From: Stratiolaelaps scimitus
Lineage: Eukaryota > Arthropoda > Arachnida > Mesostigmata > Laelapidae
Length of the DNA: 64,000 nucleotides
Direction: 5' to 3'
Assembly: GCA_019614645.1 (NCBI GenBank)
Contig: JABWDB010000009.1
Span: 3,198,501 to 3,262,500 of the forward strand
Part shown: piece by piece, positions 62,022-64,000 of the stretch
How positions within the stretch are numbered: position 1 is the first letter of the stretch
Layout of the letters: each line of letters starts with the position of its first letter
Made by a program: the position numbers and the translations under genes
Notes under the pieces: generated by a model
Database searches by the model: none
Told to the model about the DNA's origin: nothing
What the model saw: the letters and a program-made list of their open reading frames with translations, nothing else

Positions 62022-64000
62022 TACTGCAGAAGAATAACCATGTCGCTGTTGAGGGTCCCGAGAGAGATCTATCGGGCCTGAGGGGCCGAAGACTACCCCC
62101 CAATCAATATTTCGATTGCGTTGAAATTTTGCCCAAGTCATACTATAATAATTGTCTATCCTCTCCCAAGCATGCATGCCCGTCTTCGTGCACCGTCACC
62201 ACTCCATGTCGCTGACAACAGTAGGATCACCCAATCCATAATGAATGTTTGGCTTATTCCGGACTTAGAGGGACAACCGGTGAACAGCTGCCGTCGAAAT
62301 TCTATAGATAGCTCATGCTATTTGTACCTTCATAAATAGTATCCATATATGAAGTTCTCGTAATCGCGTATACGTGTGTGTTTGGATCTGGAGGGTGATC
62401 TGTCCCAGAACGAGCCGAAATGGATCACTCCTAAGGGCCTGTATCTACTCATAATAGCAATAACCCACTCATAAGTATAGTGCAGCAAGACACCATCTGG
62501 CAAATATGTATCGTTGGCGTAATTCTCGTAATTGTTGTTCTTCCGTATTCGCTAGCAGTCACTTCGGATTTGGTGAATTTCACATATATGAAGTACTTCC
62601 AGAAGACAGCAAACTTCACCCTCTCAGAAGGAGAGTGACGCTGAAATGCAACAATTTCTTCACGGCAGCGGGTGGATGATGTGTCATCTCTACGGATTAA
62701 AAACCAGATCAAAATGGATCTGTGAAAAATGGGTACATTTTTCCCTGTTAAGTGCAGTGTTCCTGTGATTATACATATAATAACCATAAACGATCTCATC
62801 TCAGCTAAGTGTTCTCGAATGCAAATTGTACTGATATTGTCGTCAGTGACGACGAATCAAATAATCGTCTACATGAAACGCTGGTTATTCAAACGGAAAC
62901 TGCTCGATTTCAAAATAACTATACAAAGATATACATTGATAGATAGATAGACAAGACGCGTTCACTTCAACTCGAATAGCGTCGCTTCTATGACTTGAGT
63001 TATATAATACAATATACTATTATTATTATTATTATTATTATTCCACAGCCCGACACGCCAAAACACTCATGCAACCGTCGGACTTCGTCGGAAGCTCGTT
63101 TGCCTGCGATTCGCTGTGACTATTACCTGGGGGGTCCCTTCCAGAAGTCGAAGTGACATTTACGACGCTTTCTGTTACTCCTGTCGTCAAACAGACATAC
63201 GTATGTATCCGATCGAGCCGATTTCGCTACCAGAAAATTTGAGCTCCTGCGTAAGCTTAGACTACAATCGACTGATTGATGGGACGAGGCCAAACAATGA
63301 GTTGAGCCGATGAGCCGATGGGCTGACAATGTCTTCTCCACTGGCAAAGTCCACTTTTCTGTGTGGGTTTCTGTTGCCCGACAACCTCGCCCACTAAATA
63401 GAGAACTCCCGAACTCAACGCCGGGGTGAGAATGCATACGCTTGCTCGATAGCATGTTTTTGTTGCTGATTATCGTCGCTGTCCCCCCCATTATCGTATC
63501 GGTCTCATAGGAGCTCTTCGCGCGGAGCTCAAGATCGGGATAGAGTCAGCAGGCCAGTTCGCGGCGAATCGCGAACCGACAATATCCAACGGTAGTTAGA
63601 ACGAATCAGTTCTACTGCAGTCGTTGCTGCTGCAGCAGCTTCCTGCGGCAGAAACAGCCGCTGCGGCACCAGCAGCAAGCAATGCGTTATTCCACCATTA
63701 GGCCCGCCAGCTTACGCAATTGCTATGCATCCCCTAATCTCGCTGCCTGTCGAAGTGTCATACAAGTCACCTATCGCAGAGGTTTACCACGATCTCTTTG
63801 TCCGAGCGACCGAAGCGGGGCCTCGGCTCTATACGCGTCCGCGCGCACAGGTGCCGCACAATAAACAATGCTGCTTCTGTGTCGACTGAGCAAACAGAGA
63901 GGAGCGGACATGCGAAACGACAAAGACAGGTAGTCAGATAGCCGAGGCTCTTGCCGACAAATCGTCATGCAGATAGAGCATTAGGGGCCATCGCACACAT

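Larger units (their letters stand above)
51957..64000. other. Gene-free stretch to right edge
   Basis: No coding exon is supported. AT arrays lie at 54000-54015, 56405-56423, 56462-56508, 58939-58960 and 59611-59643, a GA block at 55378-55404 and a CT array at 60052-60086. A near-palindrome is at 61996-62021. A 116-codon minus-strand frame at 62449-62799 starts with a hydrophobic segment and is discussed among the findings. Confidence 0.45.

Noticed and set aside
1..64000. Prokaryotic features such as operons, Shine-Dalgarno sites and CRISPR arrays
   Set aside because: Gene structure is clearly eukaryotic and no regularly spaced identical repeats with unique spacers were seen.

Overview
The window looks like nuclear DNA from an animal, most probably an arthropod, and a mite or other chelicerate fits best. 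The reasons are spliced genes with GT..AG introns, low gene density, many long (AT)n arrays, tRNA-derived SINE copies, a single-exon ionotropic-receptor-like channel and a gene for an enzyme resembling insect ceramide phosphoethanolamine synthase. The taxonomic placement is inference; no rRNA or mitochondrial marker is present.

Layout. Positions 1-10437 hold no gene that I can support, only microsatellites, a SINE copy and a copy of a second dispersed repeat. At 10438-10519 (minus) there is a clear first coding exon of an acidic protein; the rest of that gene would lie further left, and I could not find it. Upstream of it, 10520-13085 is GC-rich, CpG-rich and triplet-repeat-rich and may hold the promoter. 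Positions 13086-21998 are gene-poor. At 22062-26369 (plus) a coiled-coil protein gene has four exons with matching phases, plus two probable upstream exons. At 27061-29013 (minus) an uninterrupted 650-codon gene encodes a divergent ionotropic-receptor-like ligand-gated channel. At 33919-38023 (minus) a six-exon gene encodes a CDP-alcohol phosphotransferase, best matched to ceramide phosphoethanolamine synthase (CPES). From 38024 to the right edge I find no supportable coding exon, only repeats (SINE copies at 49.9 and 51.9 kb, AT, CT and tandem repeats).

The genes do not form a pathway or operon. CPES would make the main sphingophospholipid of arthropod membranes, the receptor-like gene is probably sensory or neuronal, and the coiled-coil protein is probably a scaffold. 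The most distinctive material is the repeat content: a tRNA-headed SINE family with at least five copies, one carrying about 220 extra internal bases, and a second short dispersed family with at least three copies. No CRISPR array, prokaryotic operon, rRNA or intact canonical tRNA was seen.
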